From an uncultured bacterium (GTDB lineage: Bacteria > Acidobacteriota > Thermoanaerobaculia > Thermoanaerobaculales > Thermoanaerobaculaceae), in the NCBI GenBank assembly GCA_937924755.1, contig CALEVZ010000030.1, forward strand, positions 1 to 60,214: a stretch of 60,214 nucleotides of DNA, in the 5' to 3' direction. The translations under genes and the position numbers were made by a program. This document shows positions 45,740 through 56,773 of the stretch, in pieces. How positions within the stretch are numbered: position 1 is the stretch's first letter; each line of letters opens with the position of its first letter. A model generated the notes under the pieces. The model saw only the letters and a program-made list of their open reading frames with translations. It was not told the DNA's origin and searched no databases.

Positions 45740-47263
45740 GACCTCGATCCGTACAGTTCGGCTGCCCGGCCCCCGCCGCTCGAGGCCGCCATCGCCGGTC
45801 GACACCAGCTCGACGCTCGCCCCGGCCTTTTCCAGCACTTCGGCCACGTGGGCGGCGCGCCGCTGGGCCAGAGCCGCTCGCTCTCCTGCGTTGCGTCCCT
45901 CCGCCGCAGCGGTTGACCCGGAGACGGCCACCCGGCCTACCCCCCAGCGCCGCAGGGCCCACACCGCATTGGCCAAAGCCTTGGCCCCTTCGCCGTCGGG
46001 AACCGCCTCCCCCGGCGGGAAGCTCACCGGCGGCAGCGGGCGCAACGGCGGCAACAGCTCGACCCGCCACGGGGCGAAGGCTTCCTGAAGAGCCGCTTCG
46101 ACATACCTGATGGCCTCCAGCGAGGCGATAGCGTCCAGGGAGAGCTGGAATCTGGCCAGGCGCTGGGCGGGCGAAACGTCGGCCACCAGCAGCGGAAACG
46201 GGATAGCCCCGCGCAGGCGCCGCGTCTCAGCCTCCCCGGTCTCGGCGGCTGCTGCGCGGCCGGCGCGGATGGCGTCGCTGCCCACCATCAGCTGGTCCAG
46301 CTCCAGCCGCACCGGGATGCGAAGCTCCTGCGCCAGCTCCCGTTCCAGGCGAACCGGTAGCCCACCGTCGAACTCCCGCGCGAACACCACCGCCGCCACC
46401 CGCACTCCCCCATCGGGCTCGGGAGTGACCGCAATCCGTTCCAGGCGGGTGTCCGCCGCCGGGAGGGCGGCGCGCAACACTGCTCCGGCCTGGCGAGAGA
46501 GGATGGTGGTCCGCACCGACTCGTTGAGGGTTTTCACCAGCGGCACCGAGAGTAACACCATCACCACGCCTGCGCCCACGGTCGGCCACACAAGCTCTTT
46601 GGGAGCGTGCAGATTGCCGAAGTTGTACCAGATCGCGCAGGAGGCAACGGAGAAGGCGATGGCCACCAGGTTGGTGAGGAAGAGGTAGAACGCGCCGTTG
46701 AAGACGGACAGCTCGCCCATGGCCAGCCCGTAGCCGGCGGCGGCCAGGGGCGGCATGAGAGCGGTGGCGATGGCCACACCGGCGATGGTCCCTCCCAGCC
46801 GATGAACCACCGCATACCCCCCCACCAGACCGGCGAACACCGCGACGAGGAGATCGAACAGGTTGGGCGAAGTGCGGGCGAGGATCTGCTGGGTGGGGGG
46901 AATGAACGGCGACAGTTTGACGATTGCGATGGAGGTGACCAGCCCCAGCACCACCCCGCACAGCAGAGATTTGGTCGCCCGCAGAGCAAGGGTGACATCG
47001 GTCATGGCAATAGAAAAGCCCAAGGCCACGATGGGCCCCAAGAACGGTGCCACCAACATGGCGCCAATGATGACCGCCGGCGAATCCAGCAGCAAACCCA
47101 AAGTGGCGATGGCAGCGGCCCCCACCGTGAGCACCACGAAGGTGTGACTGGGCGGCGCGTCTACCCGCACCTGCGCCAGCACGGCTTCCCGATCGACGAC
47201 GCGGGCGTGGTCTCGCCACCGTCGCACCAACCCGGCCAGCACATGCGCCACCTGCTCCCTCAT
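45725..47263 (-). CDS. DUF389 membrane protein with an OmpA-like C-terminal domain
   Basis: This 512-residue protein starts with a soluble stretch and then the DUF389 core: FVVLTVGAAAIATLGLLLDS, PAVIIGAMLVAPFLGPIVAL, GVVLGLVTSIAIVKLSPFI and IAGVAIATALMPPLAAAGYG. About eight membrane helices end near residue 280. The remaining 230 residues are soluble; the last 90 (VAVSGSTAAAEGRNAGERAA, LAQRRAAHVAEVLEKAGAS) resemble the peptidoglycan-binding OmpA C-terminal fold. That fusion is unusual for the family. GGAGGTGA precedes the ATG at 47263; a longer frame to 47632 was rejected. Function unknown. Confidence 0.82.
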   Translation of the reverse strand: MREQVAHVLAGLVRRWRDHARVVDREAVLAQVRVDAPPSHTFVVLTVGAAAIATLGLLLDSPAVIIGAMLVAPFLGPIVALGFSIAMTDVTLALRATKSLLCGVVLGLVTSIAIVKLSPFIPPTQQILARTSPNLFDLLVAVFAGLVGGYAVVHRLGGTIAGVAIATALMPPLAAAGYGLAMGELSVFNGAFYLFLTNLVAIAFSVASCAIWYNFGNLHAPKELVWPTVGAGVVMVLLSVPLVKTLNESVRTTILSRQAGAVLRAALPAADTRLERIAVTPEPDGGVRVAAVVFAREFDGGLPVRLERELAQELRIPVRLELDQLMVGSDAIRAGRAAAAETGEAETRRLRGAIPFPLLVADVSPAQRLARFQLSLDAIASLEAIRYVEAALQEAFAPWRVELLPPLRPLPPVSFPPGEAVPDGEGAKALANAVWALRRWGVGRVAVSGSTAAAEGRNAGERAALAQRRAAHVAEVLEKAGASVELVSTGDGGLERRGPGSRTVRIEVLSGN

Positions 47264-47357
47264 CGTCACCTCCCCATCGCACACCCCGCGATCGCCACTT
47301 CGCAGACATACCCTAATATCTGCACCGGCGCACCGCGCTGGTGTCTCCCCCCGCGAC

Positions 47358-47369
47358 CCACTATAGTGG
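47358..47369 (+). promoter_or_regulatory. gpgS: 12-bp palindrome ahead of the osmolyte operon
   Basis: CCACTATAGTGG is a perfect palindrome with a TATAGT inside it that could be a -10 box. It ends 11 bp before the gpgS start codon, so the mRNA would have a very short leader. It could be an operator for osmotic regulation (inference). Confidence 0.4.
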
Positions 47370-47380
47370 ATCAGGCGAGA

Positions 47381-48607
47381 ATGCCCATGGCAGATTTTCA
47401 CCAGATCGGACCCATTACCACCCTCCCCCGCCTCGTAGGGGACCGTCAGGAGGAGGCAGAAACTCAGCTGCGGAGCTTCTCCCGCCGCGCCCCGTTGGCA
47501 TTGCTGATGCCTTGCCTGGTGAAGGAGTTGCAACAGCCGGCGCTGGCCCGCATGGTGGAGCAGCTGGCCGGCACCCCGTACCTTGATTCGGTGTTCATTG
47601 CCCTCGACCGCGCCGACGCCCAGGGCTACCAACGGGCCCTCCGGTTCTTTCGCGCCCTTGGCCTGCCCACCTGGGTGCTGTGGCTAGATGCCGATCCCTT
47701 CGTCGAGGTCATCCGCGAGATCGAAGAGACGGTGGGGCCGCTCGGCCCACGGGGCAAGGGAAGGGCAGTCTGGCTAGGTCTGGGCGCCATCAACGCCCAG
47801 GGGCGCGCTGGGGCAGTGGCGTTTCTCGACGCCGACATCGTGACCTTCCAGCGGTCCCTGCTGACCAACCTGGTCTTCCCCGTGCTCCACCCGGGTCTCG
47901 ACTACGACTACGCCAAGGCCTACTACGCCCGCTTCGACGACCGGCTGTACGGGCGGGTGTCGCGCCTGCTGGTACGCCCCCTCCTGCAGGCGTTGAGTGC
48001 CACTATCGGCCAGCACCCTTACCTCGCCTACCTGGAGGCGTTTCGCTACCCGCTGGCGGGGGAATTTGCCCTCAACGCCTCCCTCCTGCGCCGCCTCCGC
48101 ATCCCCGCCGATTGGGGGCTGGAGGTCGGACTGCTGTTTGAAGTGCTCCGCCACCGGTCGCCCCGGCGGATCTGCCAGGTGGACGTCACCGACCGCTTCG
48201 ATCACAAACACCAGTCCCTGTCCGCCAACGACCCCGGCAAAGGGCTGCACCGCATGGCGGTGGATATCGTCAAGCACCTGCTGCGCACCCTGGCGGCCGG
48301 CGGTGTGGTGGTTCCCTCGTCCAGCCATCAGGCGCTGCGCGTGGCGTTCCAGCGCTACGGCGAGGATGCCGTGCTGGACTCGTGGGCGGTGGCGGAATTC
48401 AACGGCCTGGCTTATGACCGCCACGCCGAGGAGGAGGCGGTGGAGGTCTTCGGCCAGGCGCTGGGAGAGGGGTGCGAGCAGTTCCTCCGCGACCCCCTGG
48501 GCACCCCTTCCCTGCCCAACTGGGCACGGGTGTTCTCTGCCCTACCTGAGGTGGGGGAACGCCTCCTTTCCGTCGTCCGGGACCTCGACGGCGAGCTCGC
48601 CCCGTGA
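47381..48607 (+). CDS. gpgS: Glucosyl-3-phosphoglycerate synthase (GT81)
   Basis: GpgS joins glucose from a nucleotide-sugar to 3-phosphoglycerate, the first step of glucosylglycerate synthesis. The 408-residue protein has ITTLPRLVGDRQEEAETQLR, MPCLVKELQQPALARMVEQL, RGKGRAVWLGLGAINAQGRA, the metal-binding AFLDADIVTFQRSL with Asp150 and Asp152, YYARFDDRLYGRVSRLLVRP and FRYPLAGEFALNASLLRRLR, RIPADWGLEVGLLFEVLRHR and RFDHKHQSLSANDPGKGL. These are characteristic of the GpgS group. The ATG at 47381 or the one at 47387 can be the start. Its stop shares GTGA with gpgP. Confidence 0.92.
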   Translation: MPMADFHQIGPITTLPRLVGDRQEEAETQLRSFSRRAPLALLMPCLVKELQQPALARMVEQLAGTPYLDSVFIALDRADAQGYQRALRFFRALGLPTWVLWLDADPFVEVIREIEETVGPLGPRGKGRAVWLGLGAINAQGRAGAVAFLDADIVTFQRSLLTNLVFPVLHPGLDYDYAKAYYARFDDRLYGRVSRLLVRPLLQALSATIGQHPYLAYLEAFRYPLAGEFALNASLLRRLRIPADWGLEVGLLFEVLRHRSPRRICQVDVTDRFDHKHQSLSANDPGKGLHRMAVDIVKHLLRTLAAGGVVVPSSSHQALRVAFQRYGEDAVLDSWAVAEFNGLAYDRHAEEEAVEVFGQALGEGCEQFLRDPLGTPSLPNWARVFSALPEVGERLLSVVRDLDGELAP

Positions 48608-49362
48608 AGCTGCGGGCCGTTCTGACCGACCTCGACGGGACTCTGCTGGAGCCCGATGGTACCCTTCACCCAGAGGCTGCGGCCATGGTGCGGGCGTTGA
48701 CGAACCGCTCGATTCCCCTTCTGCCGGTGACCTCCAAGACCGCTGCAGAGGTGGCCTGGTGGCTCGAAGAGCTGGGGCTGGCCGGCCCGGGTGGTTTCGA
48801 AAACGGCGCCGGGCTGGTGGATGTAGCCCGGGGTCCTCGCCTGGTCCCCCACGCCGTGCCGCTGGAGAGTTTGCGGTCCGTCGCCGAGGACCTGCGCCGC
48901 GCCACCGGCGCTCCCTTGCGAACCTTGGAAGAGCTCGCCGACGCCGAGCTCTCCGCCCTCACTGCCTTGACCGGGGAGGCCCTGGCGCGGGCGCGGGCAC
49001 GGCTGGCGACCCTGCCGCTGGTGGTGGAGGAGCGATGGGATGACGTCCTGCGGCGTGCGGCGCCGCCGCCGGTGCGGCTGGTGCGGGGCAATCGGTTTTT
49101 ACACCTGCAGGGCCACCACTCCAAGGCTGACCTCGTGCCGGCCCTGCTCGCCGCGGCGGCAGGAGAGGGTGTCGTGGTCGCCTGCGGCGACGCCCCCAAC
49201 GACCGCGAACTCCTAGGCGCCGGGCAGCTGGCGATCGTGGTGCCATCGCGCCAGGGCCCCCACCCCGATCTGCTGGCGGCGTTACCCGACGCCAAGGTGG
49301 CTCCCGCCCCCCACGGACGGGGGTGGGCGGCAGCCCTCGCCGATCTGCTGGACGAGCCATGA
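48604..49362 (+). CDS. gpgP: Glucosyl-3-phosphoglycerate / mannosyl-3-phosphoglycerate phosphatase
   Basis: The 252-residue HAD-superfamily enzyme removes the phosphate made by GpgS to release glucosylglycerate. LTDLDGTLLEPDG carries the nucleophile Asp9 and Asp11, and ALTNRSIPLLPVTSKTAAEV and FENGAGLVDVARGPRLV follow the mannosyl-3-phosphoglycerate phosphatase pattern. VACGDAPNDRELLGAGQLAI supplies the conserved Asp residues. The GTG at 48604 overlaps gpgS by four bases. Substrate is inferred from the pairing with GpgS; sequence alone gives the MpgP/GpgP family. Confidence 0.9.
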   Translation: MKLRAVLTDLDGTLLEPDGTLHPEAAAMVRALTNRSIPLLPVTSKTAAEVAWWLEELGLAGPGGFENGAGLVDVARGPRLVPHAVPLESLRSVAEDLRRATGAPLRTLEELADAELSALTALTGEALARARARLATLPLVVEERWDDVLRRAAPPPVRLVRGNRFLHLQGHHSKADLVPALLAAAAGEGVVVACGDAPNDRELLGAGQLAIVVPSRQGPHPDLLAALPDAKVAPAPHGRGWAAALADLLDEP

Positions 49363-50645
49363 CCAACGCCGACCTCTCATTTCTGTCGGACAAGCTCCGC
49401 GACCAGCTGGGCGAGGTCGGCCAGGCCGACATCCTGGTGGGTATCCCCAGCTACAACAACGCCCGCACCATCGGCCACGTCGTCCAGGCGGTGCAAGCGG
49501 GCCTGGCGCGGCACTTTCCCCACCAACGGGCGGTGCTCCTCAACTCCGACGGGGGCTCCACCGACGGCACCCCGCAGGTGGTGCAGGAGGCCAGCGCCCC
49601 CTCCCAGGACACCATCCTCGCCCGCCACCCGCTGCGGGCGGTCCACCGCATCGTCACTCCCTACCACGGCCTACCCGGCAAAGGTAGCGCCCTGCGGACG
49701 GTCTTCGGCGCCGCGGTAGTCCTCTCAGCGAAGGCCTGCGCGGTGGTGGACGCGGACCTGCGCTCCATCACCCCCGAGTGGATCGAGTTGTTGCTCCAGC
49801 CGGTGCTGGCCAACGGCTTCGATTTCATCGCCCCTCTCTACCACCGCCACAAGTACGACGGGACGATCACCAACTCCATCGTCTACCCCCTCACCCGGGC
49901 CCTCTACGGCGTGCGGGTGCGGCAACCCATCGGCGGGGACTTCGGCTTCTCAGGGCGCCTGGCTCACCACTACCTCCAGCACGACGTGTGGTTTTCCGAT
50001 GTCGCCCGTTTCGGCATCGACATCTGGATGACCACCACCGCCATCACGGGGGGGTTCCGGATCGGTCAGGCCTTTTTGGGGGCCAAGATCCACGACGCCA
50101 AGGATCCGTCGGTGGATCTTTCCGCCATGCTGGCGCAGGTGACCGGGTCTGTTTTCTCCCTCATGGAGGAGCATGCCGCCCGCTGGGCCACTGTGCGCGA
50201 ATCGAAGCCGGTGCCGGTGTTCGGGTTCGAATACGCCGTCGGCCTGGAGCCGGTACGGGTGAACGTCGGGCGCATGCTGGAGCGCTTCCGCGGCGCGGTC
50301 CGGGAGCTGGAGGAGATCCTCTCCCTGGCGTTGGCGAAGGACACCTGGCACGCGGTTCGCCAGCTGGCTGCCCGAGGGGATGACCACTTTACCTATCCTC
50401 CGGAGCTCTGGGTGCGGACGGTGTACGACTTTGCGGCCGCCCACCACCACCGCGCGCTACACCGGGATCTCCTCCTGCGCGCCCTCACGCCTCTGTACCT
50501 GGGGCGCACGGCAGCCTTTGTCATCCAGATGGAACACGCCGACGCCGCCGAGGTGGAGGCGGCGCTGGAAGAGCTGTGTCTGGCCTTCGAGCGGGACAAG
50601 CCATACCTGGTGCACCGCTGGAAGAACAGGGAGGACCCGCCATGA
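49359..50645 (+). CDS. Glycosyltransferase family 2-like enzyme of the osmolyte operon
   Basis: The 428-residue GT-A protein begins ADILVGIPSYNNARTIGHVV, has AVLLNSDGGSTDGTPQVVQE with its SDGG motif, YHGLPGKGSALRTVFGAAVV, AVVDADLRSITPEWIELL with a DAD motif (Asp131 and Asp133), and FVIQMEHADAAEVEAALEEL near the end. It is related to the GT-A enzymes that handle glycerate-linked sugars. Its start overlaps gpgP as ATGA. A likely role is adding a second sugar to glucosylglycerate, but the acceptor is inferred from operon position, not from any residue I can name. Confidence 0.8.
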   Translation: MTNADLSFLSDKLRDQLGEVGQADILVGIPSYNNARTIGHVVQAVQAGLARHFPHQRAVLLNSDGGSTDGTPQVVQEASAPSQDTILARHPLRAVHRIVTPYHGLPGKGSALRTVFGAAVVLSAKACAVVDADLRSITPEWIELLLQPVLANGFDFIAPLYHRHKYDGTITNSIVYPLTRALYGVRVRQPIGGDFGFSGRLAHHYLQHDVWFSDVARFGIDIWMTTTAITGGFRIGQAFLGAKIHDAKDPSVDLSAMLAQVTGSVFSLMEEHAARWATVRESKPVPVFGFEYAVGLEPVRVNVGRMLERFRGAVRELEEILSLALAKDTWHAVRQLAARGDDHFTYPPELWVRTVYDFAAAHHHRALHRDLLLRALTPLYLGRTAAFVIQMEHADAAEVEAALEELCLAFERDKPYLVHRWKNREDPP

Positions 50646-51346
50646 CCACGAGGTTTTCCGACCGACTGCTGGACTCGCTGGCCAGTTTCTTCGAAGCCCT
50701 GCTGCGTTTCCTGCCCGCCCTGGCGGCAGCGATGTTGATCTTTTTCTTGGGGCTTCTGGCAGGCTGGGTGCTTCGCCGGGTGGTCACCCATTTCCTTCGC
50801 GTCACTCGCTTCGACCGCGCCTGCGACGGTGCCGGCCTGCTGCAGTTGCTCGCCCGGGCAGACATCCGTACTCCCCCCTCGGTGCTCGTGGGGCGGGGGG
50901 TGTTCTGGCTGGTCTTTGCCAGTTTCACCATGGCGGCGATGGCGGCACTGCAAGTGAGTTTCATCGACCAGCTGGTGGCGGAGTTCTTCCTCTACGTTCC
51001 CCGCGTGCTATCCGCCCTGCTGGTGGTGCTGGCGGGCTTCCTTTTGGGCGGCTTCCTGGCGCGCGCCGCCCTGCTGACCGCGGCCAACGCCGGGCTTCCC
51101 TCCCCCCGCCTGCTGGCACTGGTGGTCAAGCTCCTGGTGTCCGTCATCGCCCTGGCCATGGCCCTGGAGCAGCTGCGTATCGCCACCTCCATCGTCCTGG
51201 CCGCGTTCATCATCGCCTTCGGGTCGGTGATGCTCGGGCTGGCGCTGGCCTTCGGGCTTGGCGGCCGCGAGGTCGCCCGGCGGCTACTGGAACGCCACTT
51301 AGAGCAGCCCCAAAACCAAGACTCCGACAACCTCTCTCACCTGTGA
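50642..51346 (+). CDS. MscS-like small-conductance channel, transmembrane-helix part
   Basis: The 234-residue membrane protein has four to five hydrophobic helices (LPALAAAMLIFFLGLLAGWV, VFWLVFASFTMAAMAALQV, LSALLVVLAGFLLGGFLARA, LVVKLLVSVIALAMALEQL and IVLAAFIIAFGSVMLGLALA with FGLGGREVARRLLERHLE). The last part, with Gly/Ala and a basic end, is the pore-lining pattern of TM-helix-repeat relatives of MscS. It is shorter than full MscS and lacks its cytoplasmic vestibule. It is coupled to the glycosyltransferase by ATGA, so it may release the osmolyte after downshock. Confidence 0.75.
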   Translation: MTTRFSDRLLDSLASFFEALLRFLPALAAAMLIFFLGLLAGWVLRRVVTHFLRVTRFDRACDGAGLLQLLARADIRTPPSVLVGRGVFWLVFASFTMAAMAALQVSFIDQLVAEFFLYVPRVLSALLVVLAGFLLGGFLARAALLTAANAGLPSPRLLALVVKLLVSVIALAMALEQLRIATSIVLAAFIIAFGSVMLGLALAFGLGGREVARRLLERHLEQPQNQDSDNLSHL

Positions 51347-51376
51347 TCGGTTTGCCCGCTCTCCCGACCGCCGCCG

Positions 51377-53590
51377 CTATGACCGCTCCAGCCTAGCAAG
51401 AGAGGGGATCAAGACCTTGCGGCCGGCGCGGTCGAAATACACCACCACCTTGAGCTGCGCCGCCGTGCCCTGCACCTGCAGCACCACCCCAAAACCGAAG
51501 GTGGGGTGGCGAACCCTCTGGCCCGGCCGCCAACCGTCGGGGTGGGAGCGTCGGCCACTCCCTGCCGACCCTCCTCCACCCCCGGAGGGGGAGCGGGGTG
51601 GGGCCGCGGAGTTGACGGTGGCCGGGCCCGGGGCCCGAGGTCCCTCCGTGTGGGCCCGCCCCGGCTGCGGCAGGTGGGTGCGGAAGGCATCGCGTCCCCC
51701 AGCGAAGCTGCGGTTTTTCACCAGGGCAGGGGGGATCTCCCGGAGGAATCGTGACGGCCGGGTCTCCGCCTGGTGGCCATAGAGTCGCCGCAGGCGGGCC
51801 CAGGTCAGGACAAGTTGCCGCCTCGCCCGCGTCATGCCCACATAGGCCAACCGACGTTCCTCCTCCACGTCGCTCTCGCCCTCCCCGCGACCGAGAGGAA
51901 GCAAACCTTCCTCCAACCCCACCAAGAACACGGTGTCGAACTCCAACCCTTTGGCCGCGTGCAGGGTGGAAAGCACCACCGCCGCGGCAGAGGTGGGAGC
52001 GTCGGCATCGGTGAGGAGCGCCACCTCGTCCAGGAAGGCCGCCAGGTCCAGGCCCCGCTCCCCCGCCTCCGCCGCCGCCGCCAGGAGCTGATCCAGGTTG
52101 GCGCGCCGCGCCCGGTCCTCCTCATCGTCGAGGGAATACTGCTCCTGTAACCCGGAACGCTCCAGCAGCAGGCGCACCGCCGCCGCCGGTCCCGGTGCGT
52201 CGGCCACCGCCGCCAGGAGGGCAAAAAAATCCTCCAGCGCCACTCGGGCGCGGGGGGACAACCCCGCAGGCGAGCGACGAGCCGCCTCGGGCAGCGATAC
52301 CCCCAGCTCCGCCGCCACCCGGGCCAGATGCTCCATGGCCGCCTCCCCCACTCCCCGCGCCGGCACCCGGACGGCGCGGCGAAAGGCCAGCTCGTCGTGG
52401 GGCGCCACCACCAGGCGCAGGTAGGCAATGGCGTCTTTCACCTCGGCACGCTCCCAGAACCGCGTCCCGCCCACCACCACGTAGGGCACCCCCCGCCGCA
52501 CCAGTTCGGCCTCGAAGGGGCGCGACTGGGCGTTGGTGCGGTACAGCACCGCCGCGGTTCCCCCGCCGGCCACTGCCAGCTCGTCGATCACCAGGCGTGC
52601 CTCGTCGATCTCGTCCGCCGCCTCGAGAACGGCGACGGGCGCCCCCGTCCCCGCCTGGGACGACAAATGCTTGGGGCGCCGCCGGGAGTTGTGGCCGATC
52701 AGCGCCGCCGCGGCGGCCAGAATCGGCTCCGCCGAGCGGTAGTTTCGCCCCAGAACGACCACGGTCGTTTGGGGATAAGCTTCCTCGAAACGCAGGATGT
52801 TCTCCACCTCGGCGCCGCGCCAGCGGTAGATCGACTGGTCCTCGTCTCCCACCACCGTCAGGTTGGGGCGTGGACCTCCCAACAGGCGCACCAGCCGAGC
52901 CTGCGCCACGTTGGTGTCCTGAAACTCGTCCACTAGAAGCCAGCGAAAGCGCTCCTGCAGGGCGCGGCGCACCCCCTCCTGCCGCTCCAGCAGTTCCACG
53001 GAAAGCTGTAGCATGTCGTCGAAGTCCACCGCCCCCGCCGTTCGGAGCTGGTCCTGGTACAGGCGATAGACGCTCGCGATGCGCTCCTCGAGGGGGGTAC
53101 GCGCCTGCTGCATGAGCTCCTCCGGGCGGAGGAGGGCGTTCTTGGCCGCCGACAGACGGGCGCGGGCCACCTTCAACGGCAGCTCGGCCTCGGCGATGTT
53201 CATGCTCTTGAGCGCCTGCTGCAGCAGGCGCTTCTGGTCGTCGACGTCGCACACCGCGAAGCGCTCCGGCAAGCCCGCCTCCCTGGGGTGCCGGCGCAGG
53301 AGCTGCAGGGCGAAGCGGTGAAAGGTGCCCACGAAGCCGCCGCGCAGGGGGCCTTCCAGCAGCGACTCCACCCGCTCCACCATCTCGCGGGCCGCCTTGT
53401 TGGTGAAGGTCACCGCCAGTACTTCGTGGGGTCGGGCCCGGCCGGTGGCCAGCAACCAGGCGATGCGGGTGGTCAGCACGCGGGTCTTGCCCGAGCCCGC
53501 CCCGGCAGCGACCAGGAGCACGCCCTCGCCGTGGGTCACGGCGCGACGCTGCTCGTCATCCAGGTTTGCCAGCAGGGCATCCAGCTGCAC
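51377..53590 (-). CDS. uvrD: UvrD/PcrA-type DNA helicase
   Basis: This 737-residue superfamily 1 helicase unwinds DNA in repair and removes proteins from it. It has LLVAAGAGSGKTRVLTTRIA (Walker A near residue 30), VLAVTFTNKAAREMVERVE, LLVDEFQDTNVAQARLVRLL, LTVVGDEDQSIYRWRGAEVE, VVLGRNYRSAEPILAAAAAL, VVLSTLHAAKGLEFDTVFLV and RRLAYVGMTRARRQLVLTWA. The C-terminus ends with a tail (RVRHPTFGFGVVLQVQGTAA) typical of PcrA. The GTG start at 53590 follows AAGGTGA. It lies 70 bp after glmS on the same strand. Confidence 0.95.
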   Translation of the reverse strand: MQLDALLANLDDEQRRAVTHGEGVLLVAAGAGSGKTRVLTTRIAWLLATGRARPHEVLAVTFTNKAAREMVERVESLLEGPLRGGFVGTFHRFALQLLRRHPREAGLPERFAVCDVDDQKRLLQQALKSMNIAEAELPLKVARARLSAAKNALLRPEELMQQARTPLEERIASVYRLYQDQLRTAGAVDFDDMLQLSVELLERQEGVRRALQERFRWLLVDEFQDTNVAQARLVRLLGGPRPNLTVVGDEDQSIYRWRGAEVENILRFEEAYPQTTVVVLGRNYRSAEPILAAAAALIGHNSRRRPKHLSSQAGTGAPVAVLEAADEIDEARLVIDELAVAGGGTAAVLYRTNAQSRPFEAELVRRGVPYVVVGGTRFWERAEVKDAIAYLRLVVAPHDELAFRRAVRVPARGVGEAAMEHLARVAAELGVSLPEAARRSPAGLSPRARVALEDFFALLAAVADAPGPAAAVRLLLERSGLQEQYSLDDEEDRARRANLDQLLAAAAEAGERGLDLAAFLDEVALLTDADAPTSAAAVVLSTLHAAKGLEFDTVFLVGLEEGLLPLGRGEGESDVEEERRLAYVGMTRARRQLVLTWARLRRLYGHQAETRPSRFLREIPPALVKNRSFAGGRDAFRTHLPQPGRAHTEGPRAPGPATVNSAAPPRSPSGGGGGSAGSGRRSHPDGWRPGQRVRHPTFGFGVVLQVQGTAAQLKVVVYFDRAGRKVLIPSLARLERS

Positions 53591-53660
53591 AAGTCACCTT
53601 CTCGTTGGCCGCCCGCAGCGGCGAACAGCGGATTGTAGCGGTCCGTCGGTCGACTGGCCC

Positions 53661-55481
<1,821 letters not shown>

Positions 55482-55617
55482 CACACCCTCCAACCGTGTC
55501 CGGGCGGTCGCGATTCGTGGCACCCGCACCCCAGGGGGCACCGCGCCGCGCGGACACACAACTCCCGCCGGGAGACCTGGACATTGTACCCGGTTGAGCG
55601 TTCCCGAGCCGGCGGAG

Positions 55618-56202
55618 CTAACGCTTGGAGAGTTCCTGCAGCACCAGCTTGGCCACCGCCTTCAGGGTTTCGAAAACCCCGACGCCGGTGGTGGCGACGG
55701 CCTCGAACTCCTGCTCCCCCTTGACGTTCAACATGCGGTGCATGGTCTCCACCGGGACCGCGGTGGGCAGATCACGCTTGTTGTGCTGCAAGACGTAAGG
55801 GATCGTCATCAGGTCGAAGCCGTTCTCGCGCAGGTTGATCTTGAGGTTTTCCAACGACTCCAGGTTGGCGTCCATGCGCGCTTCCTGGGAATCGGCGACG
55901 AACACCACCCCATCCACCCCTTTCAGGATAAGCTTGCGCGAGGCGTCGTAGAAAACTTGCCCCGGCACCGTGTAGAGGTGGAAGCGGGTGCGGAAACCCC
56001 GCACCGTTCCCAAATCCAGCGGCAGGAAGTCGAAGAACAGGGTGCGGTCGGTCTCAGTGGCGAGAGAGATGAGCTGCCCCTTGTTGGAAGGGTTGGTCTT
56101 GGCGTAGATGAACTGCAGATTGGTGGTCTTGCCGCCCAGTCCGGGACCATAGTAGACGATCTTGCAGTTGATCTCGCGCGAGGCGTAGTTTATGAAGCTC
56201 AT
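55618..56202 (-). CDS. mglA: MglA-type Ras-like GTPase
   Basis: MglA switches cell polarity or gliding in Myxococcus and marks poles in other bacteria. The 194-residue protein has [20 protein letters not shown] with the P-loop at residues 19-28, [35 protein letters not shown], where the G3 motif has Thr in place of the usual Asp as in other MglA proteins, and [17 protein letters not shown] with the NKRD motif. It overlaps mglB by the ATGA junction. Its function here is unknown; gliding or polarity is a family inference. Confidence 0.94.
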   Translation of the reverse strand: MSFINYASREINCKIVYYGPGLGGKTTNLQFIYAKTNPSNKGQLISLATETDRTLFFDFLPLDLGTVRGFRTRFHLYTVPGQVFYDASRKLILKGVDGVVFVADSQEARMDANLESLENLKINLRENGFDLMTIPYVLQHNKRDLPTAVPVETMHRMLNVKGEQEFEAVATTGVGVFETLKAVAKLVLQELSKR

Positions 56203-56693
56203 TCGGAGAACAGGTTATCGATATCTTCGTCAGTGATTTCGGCGAACGGGGAGACCACCTCCTCGCCCCGTTGCGCCGCCTTGTCGGCCATCTGAGAAAG
56301 CACCTCCTCCAGCTCCGCGGCTGCCTTGCGCACCCGCAGCCGAACCAGCCCCAGCGATGACCGCTCATCGAAGATCACCACCAGGATGAGCCGCTGGCCG
56401 ACAATGGATATGTGGATGTTGTCCCGCTCCCCCTCATGAAAGAGGATGGAGAACTCCTTTTCGCCGATCAGGCGGGCCAGGCCATCGGTGGCCGCCACGT
56501 TCCCCGCTGTCAACGATGCCAGCGAGGTGGTGTCCACCTTGTCCAGATCGCCCTTGGCCGCCAGTTGCTGACCATTCTTGTCGACGAGAAAAACGATTTT
56601 GGCGTTCGCGTCGACCCACAGACGGGCGAGGACGGAGCTAATGCGTTCGAACTCCTCCTCATATATCACCATGCTCTGACTCAAGATGGCCAT
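56199..56693 (-). CDS. mglB: MglB-type roadblock/LC7 protein (MglA partner)
   Basis: The 164-residue roadblock-fold protein is the GTPase-activating partner of MglA in characterised systems. It begins [20 protein letters not shown], has [19 protein letters not shown], the roadblock beta turn, [20 protein letters not shown] and [20 protein letters not shown], and ends with an acidic tail ([13 protein letters not shown]). The ATG at 56693 is preferred; an earlier in-frame ATG at 56777 lies inside recR. A TATACT box at 56723-56728 on the minus strand may be its -10. Confidence 0.9.
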   Translation of the reverse strand: MAILSQSMVIYEEEFERISSVLARLWVDANAKIVFLVDKNGQQLAAKGDLDKVDTTSLASLTAGNVAATDGLARLIGEKEFSILFHEGERDNIHISIVGQRLILVVIFDERSSLGLVRLRVRKAAAELEEVLSQMADKAAQRGEEVVSPFAEITDEDIDNLFSE

Positions 56694-56773
56694 GACACCC
56701 CGCCTCCGCGCGTCCGTCGCGCAGTATAGCGCACTTCCCCAGCTGCGCCGCCAGAGGGTCCTCCCATATGGGG

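Noticed and set aside
55482-55617. glmS ribozyme upstream of glmS
   Set aside because: The interval is only 136 bp and lacks the conserved ribozyme core as far as I can see.
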